64,000 nucleotides of DNA from Nymphaea colorata (GCF_008831285.2 NC_045143.1:6085503-6149502); one strand, 5' to 3'. Shown: positions 10,872-22,522, counted from the first letter of the stretch. Program-made: numbers and translations. Notes: generated by a model from the sequence alone, not told the origin.

Positions 10872-13311
10872 CAGGGAAAAAAGCTTTTTTGGCCTCCTAT
10901 TTTGGCCATAATCTCATAAACGGACCTCACGCTTCCACTTTTATCTCGTAGGTGCTCCATTTGATGACAATTGTTTATAACCTACTTAAAATGTCAAGCA
11001 AAACAACGGTCCTCAGTGGTATATGAAATGTTAACAAAATTATCTTAAATTGAACAATTCAAATCGAATCGGTCTCCAATACAAGTTTTTCATGTTTATG
11101 TTGTAAAAAATAATTTATTAATATTTTAAATTAACTTTAAATTAAAGCCAAGACTAATTTTGGCGAACTCTTTTGCGCAATGTTGGCGAGTCTTATGGCA
11201 AGTTTATATTTGATGAAATTTATTGTGTTCAAAGAAAGGAGAATCTTTGAGCCTTTAATGAAGAAATGGCCGAAAACCATTCGCTCACAATCAAAATTCA
11301 AAAACTCTAGGATGCTATTTGAATTATGTAAGAAATTAGGCCCCTCAATAGGGGACAGGAATCAGGAAAGGCGATTACGCGGGCGGTTGGACTAAGAGGG
11401 TTTAGATAAAGACGTGTATCATAAATACGTCACCGGTTTATCTTAAGGTGTTTGAATTTCTAACATTCAGAATTCAGATCCAATAAAAGGCTTATGTGAA
11501 TCTTAGAATCCCAATATTTTTGGTCCTTTTCCTAATCAATATGATCTCCTAAGCATCATTTATACGATTGATTTATTAAAAATCTAACTTTCAAATTATA
11601 TATTTATGTAAAAACATGTTTTAATAAAAACATTTTTGACATTTGTATAGTTTTGAGATTATGGAGTTACGTATAAGTTTATACTACTTTAATTTTTAAC
11701 TTGGTGTTACCTAACATATCAACTACCAGTCAACTACTAATAGTGGGAGTAAGACAAGAGTGTCTTTCAATAAGCTCACCGCTTCTTACTGAGTCTTCCT
11801 TGTTCATTTACATTGGGCAATTTTAAGCTTCCTTTCACTGCTATTTGAATATATATATATATATAATTAATATAAGAACATATATATATATATATATATA
11901 CAAAATTAATGTAAGAACATGAAGAAAAATGTGAGAACCTAAATAACAAAAGTACCGATCACTTTTTTTTCTTTATTTTTCTCTTAACGGATCATCATGT
12001 TAGATCGAATGACTGTGATTAGATGAATAAGTCATTCTAAAAAATCTTAACAAAAACAAAGTCGGGTTATGAACCATATTTTTGAAGATAGTGAATTAAA
12101 AATTAAGCGTACGTCACCAATCAATTATTGGGAACCGTAGCACCAAACAAGTTCCCATCAGCCACTGGTTTTGTGGGAGCGCCAAGCAAAAGCGACATTT
12201 TAATTTATATGGAAAGATGATATATTTTATTCGCCGCTATACTTTTAGAGTTACTTTTCCTCGCATTGCAAACTTTTTTTTATGAACGATAGCAACTGAA
12301 ATAAAAGATACTTTAACAATATCTTCTCCAAAATAATGACCTTCAAGTTGACAAAGGTAAACAAAATTCAGCACTCCAATTTTTTTAGCATATATATAAT
12401 AGACCTGTGACTTACTTAACCGGCTCTTATACTGGGAAAAAAAAAATAAAAAAAGTCTAGTTTTTACCTCATATTTCAGCAATTATCTAGGTTCCACTTT
12501 TTTTTTTTTTAGAATTTCCATAATTCCAAAAAGACAAATACTTCTACAATCATGCAAAAAAAAGACCAACGGCTACCCACATAATTGAGTTGGGCATGGG
12601 TCCTCAATTGCTTGCACACCTCTCCCTCTATCTCTTTCTCTCTCTATCTCTAAAATAACATGAAAAATATATTGGCAGTGTTTGATGCACACTCAAAACG
12701 ACGTTTTGAAACTCCAAAACACCTTTTTGGATTGGATTTTCTGATTACACACTAAATTGGGTTTATGTGAAACCTAGTTTCACAAAAACCTGGTTTTTAT
12801 CTAGGTTTTGCAAAAGCTGGAAGGAAGGATTAGTTTTGCCATGAAAAGCTTGTTAATATTGATAAAAAAAATTATCAACATTATTTTGAATGTTAATAGG
12901 AAGATTAAGCCATTGGCATATAATTAATCATGAACTAATATTACTGAATATAATTTAGAGAGCGAGCACGACTAACGGACTTATAATTTGTCTTTATTAA
13001 AATTATTTTGGTATTTTCATGTGAAATTTATAAAGCTGCATACACAAATCCAACTACAATTAGTAATAAGATCCACTATTTTTTTTCTTTTTTTTTTATC
13101 AAATCTAACTGAACAGAATTTAAATTAGACAAGCACACCAATCCACTTATGTCCCTATCGAACCCACATCTTTGGGAGCCTAACAATGAAAGAAACCAAA
13201 GCAATCTCAAAGGATTTGGTGCAATGGATAGATAGAGCTAACAAGATGAACTTTCGTTTCAAATTTTCGTAAATTTATTTTTTTTTGTGTTTGAAGTACA
13301 ATAGAGATAGG
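10872..13311. other. Intergenic, AT-rich, with (TA)n tracts and a TA-linked repeat
   Basis: TA tracts lie at about 11852-11866 and 11881-11900. They are followed by 'gtgagaacctaaataac...tttttctcttaacggatcatc', which resembles sequence beside the TA tracts at 36745-36900. No coding sequence is supported. The 81-codon minus frame at 12237-12482 is low-complexity AT-rich DNA. Confidence 0.35.
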
Positions 13312-13503
13312 TAGGGGCGGAACCAGGATTTTTTTCAAGGACAGACCAAACGATCCGAGGGTCTGGCCAAGAGGAGCGACGGTAGGGCCTAGAGGAGCGA
13401 CAGGTCAGGCTAAACTAAAAAAATTTGATTTTTTCAATATAATTTTTTTTTTCTGCGGTCAGTCGGGCCATGGCCTAGGTGGCCCCCCCTCCCTCCACCC
13501 CTA
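13312..13503 (+). repeat. 'AGGGGCGGA' family MITE-like element
   Basis: It begins 'taggggcggaaccagg', contains 'gaggagcgac' twice, a T-rich centre and 'gccatggcctaggtggcccccc', and ends 'ctccctccacccctag'. The ends are an imperfect inverted repeat (taggggcgga / tccacccctа-type). It is homologous to 1011-1190 (reverse) and 25528-25711. Confidence 0.6.
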
Positions 13504-13510
13504 GAGATCC

Positions 13511-13712
13511 GGGGCGGAGCCAAGGGGGGTTCCCCATGAGCTCTGGCCTCACTTCAATTCTTTTTTTTTTTTAAATTACATGTAAATTTTAGAAATTTTC
13601 ACTTGTTTTATATAAAAATTTAGAAAAATGATATTTCGACTCGACCCATGTCAAAATTTAAAAACTTTAACTCAACCCCCTCCATAAAAAAGTTTTGGCT
13701 TTGCTCCTGAAT
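13511..13712 (+). repeat. Second 'GGGGCGGAGCCA' subfamily element
   Basis: It begins 'ggggcggagccaagg' and ends 'ttttggctttgctcctg', with an AT-rich core containing 'attacatgtaaattttag' and 'tttatataaaaattt'. A copy in the opposite orientation is at 22523-22709, and a core fragment is at about 20320-20405. Non-coding. Confidence 0.5.
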
Positions 13713-15731
13713 GGAAACGTCATCTCGACAACTCTAAACAACCCTAGACCTACCTTTGAAGGAAGGAAAGAAAGAAGAGGCTTCCATCTCCACTGAGGTG
13801 GTAAGATTTCTTCTCCTTCACATAAAAAAGAACCCAAACATGTGCCGAGATTTAAGCCGAAACAAAAATTTTCTGACTCGACCACAGAGAAAATAAACCC
13901 CCAATAATTCAACCGTTAGCAGCTTGGCCTTCATCATCATGAAGGTGAGGCCAAGACGGAATATCCTATGGACGGCTGATCCCCATTTGTCTGTTTCTTC
14001 ATTTTTCTTTCCCCCCACGCCTTCCCTAGATAAGCCTGAGCCTCAGATTCCTTGGTCATAAAGATGAGAACAGGCCAATGAAGCTTTAGATTCTCTTGCT
14101 ATGACAGTGAAATTTCAGGTGTCATTCACTGCCCCTCCTTTCTCTCTCTAGATGTGCAACAAAAAGGGAAGTTTAATTTGTTCAGGTTCTTAGCACCTAC
14201 AGTGATGCATGTCTATTATTTCAAATAATGCATACTCACTATGGCTTGCGTCCATGCTTTTCACGGATTTGGTACCGGACAAGACAAAAAGTTCAGCCCC
14301 AACATATAAATATTGCACTGGGGCGGCCAATTTTGACCAACCCAAGACTTGCATGTCTAGATACATTGAATACAATTACTTGAGATTCTCGCATCAGCTA
14401 GATAGCAGCGAAGTTTAGTTTTATATTGAAAATTACGAGAAATCTTTAAGGGTTTATAAAAGACGTTGAAATCAAAACTGCTATAAGGCCAGTTGGGATC
14501 CATTAAAAGAACTAGGAACTCGAGTTTGGTATGGGAGTGGGCTGAGTCATTTTAATGGTATCAAAGCACGATTCAATACTCGGACCTGAGGTCCTACATG
14601 GATGGATTGTAACACCATACTTTGAGAAGTTTAGTGTCGTATTGAAGATAGTGATAGATATTTTAAGTGTTTATAAAAGTATCGGTCGTCTTGGTTCTTA
14701 ACATTTTTAGGATTGGAACTAAAACTTGAGGTTGGGATCTGTCAAACCAGGGGCCCGAATCTAGTATGAGAGTGGGCTAACTCGTTCCAGATCATATTCA
14801 AAAAATGGTTTTAAATGAGTATCAGATAGGATTTGATACGAATTCAACCTTAACAATCAATTTTTTTTATATCCAGTGTTATAGGTACATTCCCAAAGTT
14901 GGTTCTTTAACATATCATAATATACTTAGGGTTCAGCTGTGTATTTAAAATTCAAATTTGAATCTAAATGTAAATTTAAAAGTCCGATTTGAACTGGGTC
15001 CAACTTGTAAATTAAAAAAAAAACCAGATTTGGATATGGCAATTACATTTTTCTTAATCTGCATTCAAACCGGAACACAAATTTGAATATGAATACGTAA
15101 ATATACTATATTAATATTATGGTCTGACCCCTGTTTAAACTTCTAAAAATGCAAATATACGATATGACTTTTTGAAAACACCTGCCCGACCTCCTTTTCA
15201 AAAATTCGATAAAATACTGATAGCGGCCCCAGCTTGTATGTTATTGCGAATTATGCGACTTAAATTGCTAAATCTCTGTCAACTTTATGTGACCTTTTAC
15301 AAGTCGGCCGAAAGGTAGGTGGAGCCCTTGAAAAAAGCAGCGGGGAAGCCAAGTGAATTATTGACATGGAAGCGTAAGAAAGTTGGGAAATAGACTCAAA
15401 ATTGACATTAGATTCGTTTCAATGGCTGATTGGTTCTCCATAATTTGTTCATTTCAAGACAAGTTGCAGGAATCCATAATTTATCTTGATAAAGAAAAAA
15501 ATTTGCAGTCGGGATGTTGTTTTTTGAGTGGTGGAGAAGAAGAGATGATTTGACATTATAGAAAGGCAGATGTTGAGGTTTGGATTTGGGTCCACTTATG
15601 ACCGGCCCAACCCGATCTGAAAAGAAATTTTGGAAGGAAGAGTGGTGGGGATAAGGAATCTTTGTGGTCTTCAAATATGAGGAATAATAAGCTCCTACCT
15701 TATAGGAAAAAGAAAATCAGAGCCTTTATTT
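13713..15731. other. Intergenic with an LTR-like relic and an AT-rich repeat fragment
   Basis: Near 14555-14580 'tttaatggtatcaaagcacgattcaa' resembles a primer-binding-site context (complementary to the initiator Met-tRNA 3' end). The flanking 14440-14770 has repeated phrases ('gtttataaaag', 'tatgagagtgggctaa'), as expected for a decayed LTR. 14930-15115 resembles the TTGACAT repeat family. 15215-15270 ('agccccagcttgtat...') resembles 23095-23140. No gene is supported. Confidence 0.35.
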
Positions 15732-16403
15732 CTTGTGGGTGGGTGAGGAGGAAGGTAAAAGCCAAACGAATTATACACACATAAAGATCATAATATGTAT
15801 CTTAAAAACAAGTAGAAAAAGGAGGTTGTTAAAAGGATGAAATTGCAGTTAAGAAATGTTAAAAAGTCTAAAATGTACTTTTTTTTTTATAAACAAAATT
15901 TCTAAAAAGCCCCAGCCCTTTTTTTCCCCTTGAGTGTAGGGGAGGAGAATGAATTGCATGCACGCAACAAATATGCACCTCATAAAAGAAGACGGGTGGT
16001 TGGGGTATTTTAAAAAATTTTATTAAAGAAATATTTTTCGGACTTTTAACTTTTTAATATCCCCCTTTTTGTCTTGTAAATGGCTCCTTTTTTACTTGAT
16101 CAGTGATGTTTTAGCACCATGCGCGCAATTTTTTGTGCACTTAATCAGCTTTGGTAAGGGAGGGTTGATGATATACCTACCCTTTGATCCCAAGGTTTAG
16201 GGCCTCCTTCGGAGCTTGGGTGGCTGATGCCGATATTTGTAGTTTAAGGAGTAGTATTCACGAGAATCAAATTGACAACGTGCTGTTTGCATGCCAACCA
16301 ACTCGAATAGCTATGCTGCGTCTCCTAGGGCGAACTACTAACAAGGGAGAATAGAATTCAGTGTGTTTACTTATATGAAGCTAACATGAGAGATATAGCA
16401 AAA

Positions 16404-16570
16404 TTGCCTCGAAGGGTGTAGTGGTAAGGCTGCTCATAAAAGAGGGTTTCTGCTTCGAATCCTCATAGTTGCTATCATGCTCTAGTGTACTACTCTTTTT
16501 TAGTAGTAAATGGTGGCTGTAAGCTTACCCAAATCTCAAAACAATTTCTGGGCCTAGGGGGGAAGCTAGA
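16404..16570 (+). repeat. tRNA-derived SINE-like element, copy 2
   Basis: The head 'ttgcctcgaagggtgtagtggtaaggc' fits an A box (TRGYNNARYNGG). It is followed by the B-box-like 'gcttcgaatcc' and the body phrase 'ctatcatgctctagtgt', shared with 3612-3860. It lies in a block absent from the sister duplication copy, which is consistent with insertion after the duplication. Confidence 0.6.
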
Positions 16571-17603
16571 TAGGGGTTTGGACATCACACTAGAGCTATG
16601 AAATTCTCTCCCATTCAACTGAGGGATATAACACAATGAGAACTCATCACCTCTAAGATCCATATCCTGATATCATGTGTGCTTGGTTCTCCTAAGAATT
16701 GGCAAGGATATCATCAGTGGCAGGTTCTCTCTCTTGGGGATCAGTCTAGGACTGCACAAGAGCCGAGCCAAGCTTGAGTTGGGCCTGCTCGAGCTCAACT
16801 CCACTAAGAAAACTCGAGCTTGAACTCGACTCGAAGATACAACATCGATGGCAGAAACAAAGAGAAAGAAAGGGCGGATGACCTCCCCTGTGACCGGTAA
16901 ATGAGACTTTTTTAACAACACCCTCCAATTTTCTTTCAAATCTCCGAGATTATGAAGGGATTCAAAATACCCTCAACTTTTCTTTCCCTTTCATTCTCTT
17001 TTCTGCCCATCCAAACAGTCTAGTATTTTCTTTTCTGTTTTTTTTATCGATTTCCTCTTCACTTTCCCTTCAACCAAACACCTTACTTTACTTAGTCACT
17101 TTCCCTTACAGCAAGCCTGGAAGCATCAATTGCTTATTGGTTGGGATTGAAGTCTGCAGAACTAAATGAATGATGACACGACTTAAGATACATCGCATCA
17201 AATAAATTTTTCACCAATGGCTTGAAAGGCACTCAAACAATTCAATCATTCACATCAATATTGAAAAAGTTTGTCACTAGACTAACATTTTCTAACCCTT
17301 GCATCATGCTACTTGTACTCTTCAGCATCATAGTTCTACGCCTCCACGTAATTTTTGCTCTGAAAGAATCCACCATCACATCACTTCTGAAAGAATCCAC
17401 GATAACATCGATAAATGAGGTTCATGATTATATTACTTGTTCAATTAATTATTCAGTTACTGATTGAAAGATGAATCCAAGAGCCTTACAATGTCAATTC
17501 AAATGCTTTTGTCATGCAACTCCTATCTTCTGGTTACATTGTACTGCGTTCTACTTGATTTTCTGTTGGCAAGCAAATTTCATAAGCTGTTTGTGCACAA
17601 ATT

Positions 17604-17964
17604 GGATCCGATATCAGACCAGACCATCTTGAAAAGATCAGATATGAAAAAAAAATTAATATACGATTAACAAATCAGGTTGGATGCAGATTTAAGAAAT
17701 GATATTCGATCGCATCCAGATTCGGATTCAAATCAGATTCAGTTTTAAATATTTATCCTATACTCAATGCTCTTACATCTTGAAAATCTGCCAGATTGAG
17801 ATATGAATGTAAAAGTTAGGTATGGATCAGATTCAAATCATGAAATCAAATTTGGGATTCAAATATGTTTTTTTTTTGTTTGCCTTTGAATCCAAATATC
17901 TGAATATCCAAAAAAGTGGATATAATTAAGGGCATAGCCGATTGGAATCCAATCCGTTGACATT
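17604..17964. repeat. TTGACAT-family AT-rich repeat, copy 2
   Basis: Phrases such as 'cgattcggattcaaatcagattcag', 'tatcctatactcaatgctcttacat' and the end 'aatccaatccgttgacatt' match 20697-21075 closely. It is part of the segmental duplication. Confidence 0.55.
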
Positions 17965-18813
17965 CTTACTTGCCACATACCCTTGTATGTATATTGAAAA
18001 AATAAAAAAGGATAAAAATAAATAATTATTCATTAATTATTCATTAATAATGCAAAATTTTTCACCATAGAGAGCCTCCATCGACCTTGGAACTGGTAGA
18101 GTGCGTCAATCTCTTATATAAAGACCATGAGCATCAATCGCACAAAGATTTTGTTATTGACGCTACCATAATCCATTGAAGTCTTCATGGATTGCATTAC
18201 CTTCTTTCAGTCCATGTAAACCATGAACTTCTTGCAGAAAGTAGCACAAATTTCTTGATGTGTTGCCATTGAATCTCATGAAAGAAAAAAACTTGTGTCA
18301 TCTGCAAGCCGCACCAATACATCACAGCTAAAGAGAAATTAATCTGTCACCAATAATTGGCATCCATGAACATTAGGCGCATCAAGAACCCATCTAACCT
18401 TTGCTGGTCTACTGAAGAATCAAACTTTTTTCCACAGTGAAGGTTAGGTATCACAGAAATATATGTCTAATCAGCTCTTAGCAGTTAAGGCACGAAAAGT
18501 TCTCCGTCGATCAAGTGAGCATCTGATTTCTTCTTCAGTTGCATTATACACACTGCATTATTTCATGAAAAACGCAGCGTCCATGAATTTTTATGAACGT
18601 GGACCAATTAACTGGCGACTAAGGGACCAGTCTGGTCATTGTTAGACTTGTAAGCAGAGGTTACAGCTTCTTCTTCATTTCCAATAATGTTCTCTACCGC
18701 ACATCTTTGGCTCTATCTGAACTATACAACAGGAGGCAGGGGCTGCTCGGTAGCTTCATCCTTTTCCCTTTTTCCAACTCTATGGCCACACTTTCGGAAT
18801 CCATACCTAACAC
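17965..18813. other. Intergenic spacer between the two duplication copies
   Basis: AT-rich sequence with no gene or repeat that I can name. The 60-71-codon frames here on both strands are not supported. Confidence 0.35.
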
Positions 18814-19304
18814 CTTGTGGGGTGGGTGGGGAGGGAGGGAGGGAAAGGCCAAACGGCTTATATGCACACTCCTATACAAAAAAAAGTGTGCATAGTGCAT
18901 AATGATCAAAATAGCTTAATTTTTTTTTAAAAAACAAGGTTTTTAGAAGGATAAAATTATGTTAAAAGTTTAAAATGTACTTAAAAAAAATAAATAAAAT
19001 GCCCCAACTCCTTTTTTGTTTTGTGTATTTCCGTTGCATGCAGACTCCTGTGCATGCAACTCGATCTAGAGGTAGGGGGTGAGGGTGAGATTGAGTTGGG
19101 AAACAAGAGGGGTAGTTGGGGTATTTTAGGATTTTTATTAAAGAAATGTATTTTTTGAACTTTCAACTTTTTCATATGATTATCTTGTGAATGGCTCTTT
19201 TTTTTTTTTTTGCTTAATGAGGAATGTTCTAGCAATTTGTACAGCCATGTGCACAAATTGGCAAGGATATCATCAGCGGCGGGTTCTCTCTCTTGGGGAT
19301 CAGC

Positions 19305-19622
19305 TTGGGTGCACACGAGCCATGCCGAGCTCAAACTTGACTTGTTTAACTCATTTATGTTAAACATGTCTCGTTTTTTTAACTCGTTACTAACTTGCTT
19401 AGTTGCGAATCTTTTGGCTATCTTTTTCATTATACTTCAACATTCATTATGTAGTTGAGCCGAGTGAGTTCTTACAACTCGAACTCGACTCATTAACATT
19501 GTAAGCCTACATTTGAACTTGAGTCGAGTCGACTCGTTTATAAACAAGTCAGTTTTGAGTAGCGTTTTGACGAGCAAATTCAAGTTGAGCTCAAGCTGGC
19601 TCGACTCATTGTGCATCCGTGG
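19305..19622. mobile_element. MITE-like element inserted in a fossil gene fragment
   Basis: The ends are 'gggtgcacacgagcca' and 'tggctcgactcattgtgcatcc', an imperfect inverted repeat. The body is made of 'gaactcgactc', 'gagtcgagtcgactcg' and 'aagttgagctcaag' motifs. On the left is 'ggcgggttctctctcttggggatcagc' and on the right 'ttcgccatcaagctttgcaagg'. These two phrases are contiguous, on the opposite strand, in the uninterrupted copy at about 21140-21235, giving an empty-site comparison. Confidence 0.6.
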
Positions 19623-20696
19623 GGCACGGAGGACTTCGCCATCAAGCTTTGCAAGGCCAAGAAGTGGATCTCCTTAATTAGGTTGCAGCAGAAGGTCACA
19701 ACATGGTAACAACTGCGGCGGAAGATGAACTCCAAAATCTAAAATAAGTGCTAAGGTAAGCCCGGATATTCCAAATGACATGAGCCCATTTTGCTCCGAC
19801 CACAGTAATCTGCTAGCCACGGTTGATGAAAAGAGGTTGAGTTGGTCTTAGAAGTATTAAATCATGGATGCATTTTGTCAGTGACGTTCACTGCTTACTG
19901 GTTGGGGATGAAGTCGGCAGAATCCTTGCACAGAAGAAAATGAATGATAACAAGACCCAAAATACATCGCATCAAATAAATTCTTTGGCATTGCCTTGAA
20001 AAGGCACGCAAACAATTCAATCATTCACATTCACTATTGAAAAAGTTTGTCATTAGACTAACATTTCTGGCTCTATGTCTCCACGCAAGTTTCCGCTATG
20101 AAAGAGCCGACGCCACCACCATCACTTCAGAGATTTCTCAAACAGAAGCATCTAAACCCGTCATATTGGAGTGAAATCGATAAATGAGAGTCGTGATTAT
20201 GTTACTTGTTCAGTTGATTATTCAGTTACAGATGAAGAGATGAATCCAAGAGCCTTGTTGATTTTGTCACACAACTCTTACCTTCAGCTTAAGATGATGA
20301 TACATAGTATTCAAGAAGAGCGGAGTTTTATATAAAAATTTTGAAAAATGATATTTTGACTCTGATCAAAATTTAGAAACCTTATTTCGGCCTCCTTCAT
20401 GAAAAAATTTCCTTCATTAAGTGCAATGAGAAGAAATGACACGCTACAAACCTTTCCATGCATCTTTGAAGCGATAACAAACGCAAAACTCAGTATATGG
20501 AGAACATGTGCATTGTTCTAGGATTGCACTATAGAACACGCGTTCATTTTCTTTGATTGGTTACAAGCTTCTTTTGTTATGGATCTTGGTCGCCCTTCTT
20601 TTGATCATGAGTTACATCGTAGTGCATTCTATTTCATTACCTGTTGGTAAGCAAATTTCTTAAGCTCTCAACAAAACCAGCATGCTTAACGTTGGG

Positions 20697-21075
20697 CATG
20701 TCAATATATTTGATTTGGATTGGGTATCTGATCGAATAATTACGAAAGAATCAAATATGAGAAAAAATTAATATTCAATTAAAAAATAGGATAAAATTTG
20801 AGTTTAAGAAATGATATCCGATTGAATTTGGATTTAAATATACATAAATATCCGATTGAATTCAGATTTAGATTGAATTTTGTTTTAAACAGGTATCTTA
20901 TATCCAATGCTCTTGCATTTTAAAAATCGGCCAGATTGGGTTTAAAATTCGGATTCGGGTATGAATGTAAAAATTAAGGTTTGGATCAGATTCAAATTGT
21001 GAAGTCAGATTTTGAGTTTGGATATGACTTTGTTTTTTCGTTCGTATTCGGATTCAAATATGTGAATTCTTCATC
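20697..21075. repeat. TTGACAT-family AT-rich repeat, copy 3
   Basis: It starts 'catgtcaatatatttgatttgg' and contains 'tatccgattgaattcagattt' and 'cttatatccaatgctcttgcat'. The right end is decayed. It is homologous to copy 2 and is part of the segmental duplication. Confidence 0.55.
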
Positions 21076-21124
21076 CAGGTTAAGGGAATTGGCCATCTAT
21101 GAAGACTTGAAGCATCTCCATAAT

Positions 21125-21425
21125 AAATTGTCATTGTTGCCATGCTGCTGCCACCTTCTTAAGGAGATCCGCTTCTTGGCCTTGCAGAGCTTGATGGTGA
21201 GGTCGTCGGCGATCCCCAGGAGAAAGAACCCGCCGCCGACAATGAACACAACCTTTTAAAGCAGACAGAAGAAGGAGAGGGGTACAACGCCGGGCCATGT
21301 GTCTCACTTCACTTCCGGCGAGTTGGGATCGGAGAAGCGCCGGAACAACACTAGCGGGGCCAAGCGATTTCCTTCGGCTTGCATCCTTCGACAGCCAACT
21401 GGCTAGTAAATAGAAACAGGATCAT
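21125..21425 (-). pseudogene. Chimeric captured fragment: VPE 5' end joined to a receptor-like transmembrane segment
   Basis: 21275-21425 resembles 10735-10885, the leader and signal-peptide start of the VPE gene ('ttgggatcggagaagcgccggaacaacac', 'ccaactggctagtaaatag'). An ATG at 21298 on the minus strand opens a 56-codon frame that begins MARRCTPLLLLL, like VPE's [12 protein letters not shown], and then departs completely. The adjoining 21125-21265, read in another frame, encodes a hydrophobic run followed by KLCKAKKRISL, like the membrane and juxtamembrane part of a wall-associated-kinase-type receptor (tentative). Copies of this second part occur at about 16700-16740 and at 19265-19700, there interrupted by a MITE. 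Such joins are typical of gene-fragment capture by DNA transposons. Not a functional gene. Confidence 0.5.
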
Positions 21426-21660
21426 GTTTGGATTTAAGAATTAACATTCCATTAGAATTATAAATTGCTTTAAAGTAAATAGCTTATATCCAATGTTCTT
21501 ACATTTTGAAAGTTGGTCAAAAATTCAGTTTTATCTCTGGATGTCTATTTAAAAACTGGACTCTTATTGTGAAGTCAAATTCCAGATTTAGAACTGGATA
21601 ATGAGCTTTTTTCAATCATATGTAAAAGTACATCTAATTTGAATCCGATCCATTGACATC
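21421..21660. repeat. TTGACAT-family AT-rich repeat, copy 4
   Basis: It contains 'agcttatatccaatgttcttacattttgaaagttgg' and ends 'gaatccgatccattgacatc'. It is shorter than the other copies and its left end is not defined. Confidence 0.5.
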
Positions 21661-21993
21661 TCCTTTGCTGCTCAAGAAAAGTTTTAAGAAGCATCCTCCG
21701 GCTTCCAGAAAAATTTTAAGAAGTGAGGCTTAAGGAGGTTTAGCGCACTAATTGGGGTCATTGGCTGTAGGTCTTCGAAACAGACTCTCGATCGAATTAC
21801 TTTTCTTTATCTTTGTTGGTCAGGATAGCATGAACATCTTCCTACCATATATAATATAGCCAATAGTCGTACATTGTGCAGTAAAAATTATATGTTTTAA
21901 ACCGATTTAAGAGGTGGACGACGATGGTAGCTTCAAAATAGACTCTTGCTTGAATTACTTCCTTTCCTTCCTCTATCTTTATCAGGGGTTGAA

Positions 21994-21995
<2 letters not shown>
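21661..21995. other. Intergenic, nothing recognised
   Basis: There is a short internal echo ('cagactctcgatcgaattacttt' / 'agactcttgcttgaattacttcc', about 21781 and 21940). No gene. Confidence 0.35.

Positions 21996-22075
<80 letters not shown>
21996..22075. repeat. Dinucleotide microsatellite (TA) of about 40 units
   Basis: Uninterrupted TA for about 80 bp. It can form a cruciform on either strand and is a likely site of length polymorphism and assembly error. The Tyr-Ile repeat peptides read across it are artefacts. Confidence 0.98.
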
Positions 22076-22078
<3 letters not shown>

Positions 22079-22140
22079 CAACCCTTACTTGTAACAGGTT
22101 TTATACTGGAACCAAAAAAGAGTTCAATCTAAACATCTAA

Positions 22141-22239
22141 GAGGGTATTTGGTGACAGGAACATTGGGTTAAATATGTTTTTCGTATAGAACAGCACTGT
22201 GTTCTAAAGAACTCAACATTCATGTTACCAAATGCCCTC
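22141..22239. mobile_element. Minimal MITE, 99 bp, with 21-bp terminal inverted repeats
   Basis: The left 'gagggtatttggtgacaggaa' and right 'ttcatgttaccaaatgccctc' are inverted repeats with three mismatches. The core has a second inverted pair ('gaacagcactgtgttc'). It belongs to the TTTGGTAACA family. No convincing 8-bp target duplication is visible. Confidence 0.7.
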
Positions 22240-22522
22240 CAAATATTAGAGTTAAGTAGCAATTTTGCCAACTGAAGACTTGCATCTCTAGTTATACTAA
22301 ACCCAATGTTAGTGAGGGGTCTTGCATTCGTAGGACTCGTATTAGAACACAGTTACGCCTAGAATTCTTTCGTTCTTTTGTGATTGTCATATTCTATTGA
22401 AGAAGTGGGGTATCAATTTCGCATCTGCTAGTAAAGAACAAACAAATATTTTCATCTAATTTTGCAACCATTCTTTGCATAATGGCACGTCTTTGATTGG
22501 AAAGATCATTGCCGTCTGTCTA
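22240..22522. other. Intergenic, nothing recognised
   Basis: AT-rich, no supported feature. Confidence 0.35.

Larger units (their letters stand above)
15732..17964. repeat. Segmental duplication, copy 1
   Basis: This segment aligns piecewise, in the same order and orientation, with 18814-21075. Shared landmarks are 'cttgtgggtgggtg', 'taaaatgtactt...gccccagccc', 'ttggggtatttta', 'aaggatatcatcag(t/c)ggc(a/g)ggttctctctcttgggg', 'atacatcgcatcaaataaatt', 'caaacaattcaatcattcacat', 'attgaaaaagtttgtca' and the terminal TTGACAT-family repeat. Copy 1 carries about 550 bp (about 16138-16690), including a SINE-like element, that copy 2 lacks. Confidence 0.75.
18814..21075. repeat. Segmental duplication, copy 2
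   Basis: Counterpart of 15732-17964, described there. Copy 2 keeps a full-length MITE-like element (19305-19622) where copy 1 has a truncated one, and it ends in the TTGACAT-family repeat at 20697-21075. It contains a core fragment of the 13511 repeat family near 20320-20405, which I did not find in copy 1. Confidence 0.75.

Noticed and set aside
14550-14590. Intact LTR retrotransposon at 14.4-15 kb
   Set aside because: Only a primer-binding-site-like phrase and weak repeats; no second LTR or coding domains nearby.
21842-22140. Tyr-Ile repeat peptides on both strands
   Set aside because: Translation of the TA microsatellite; no gene context.
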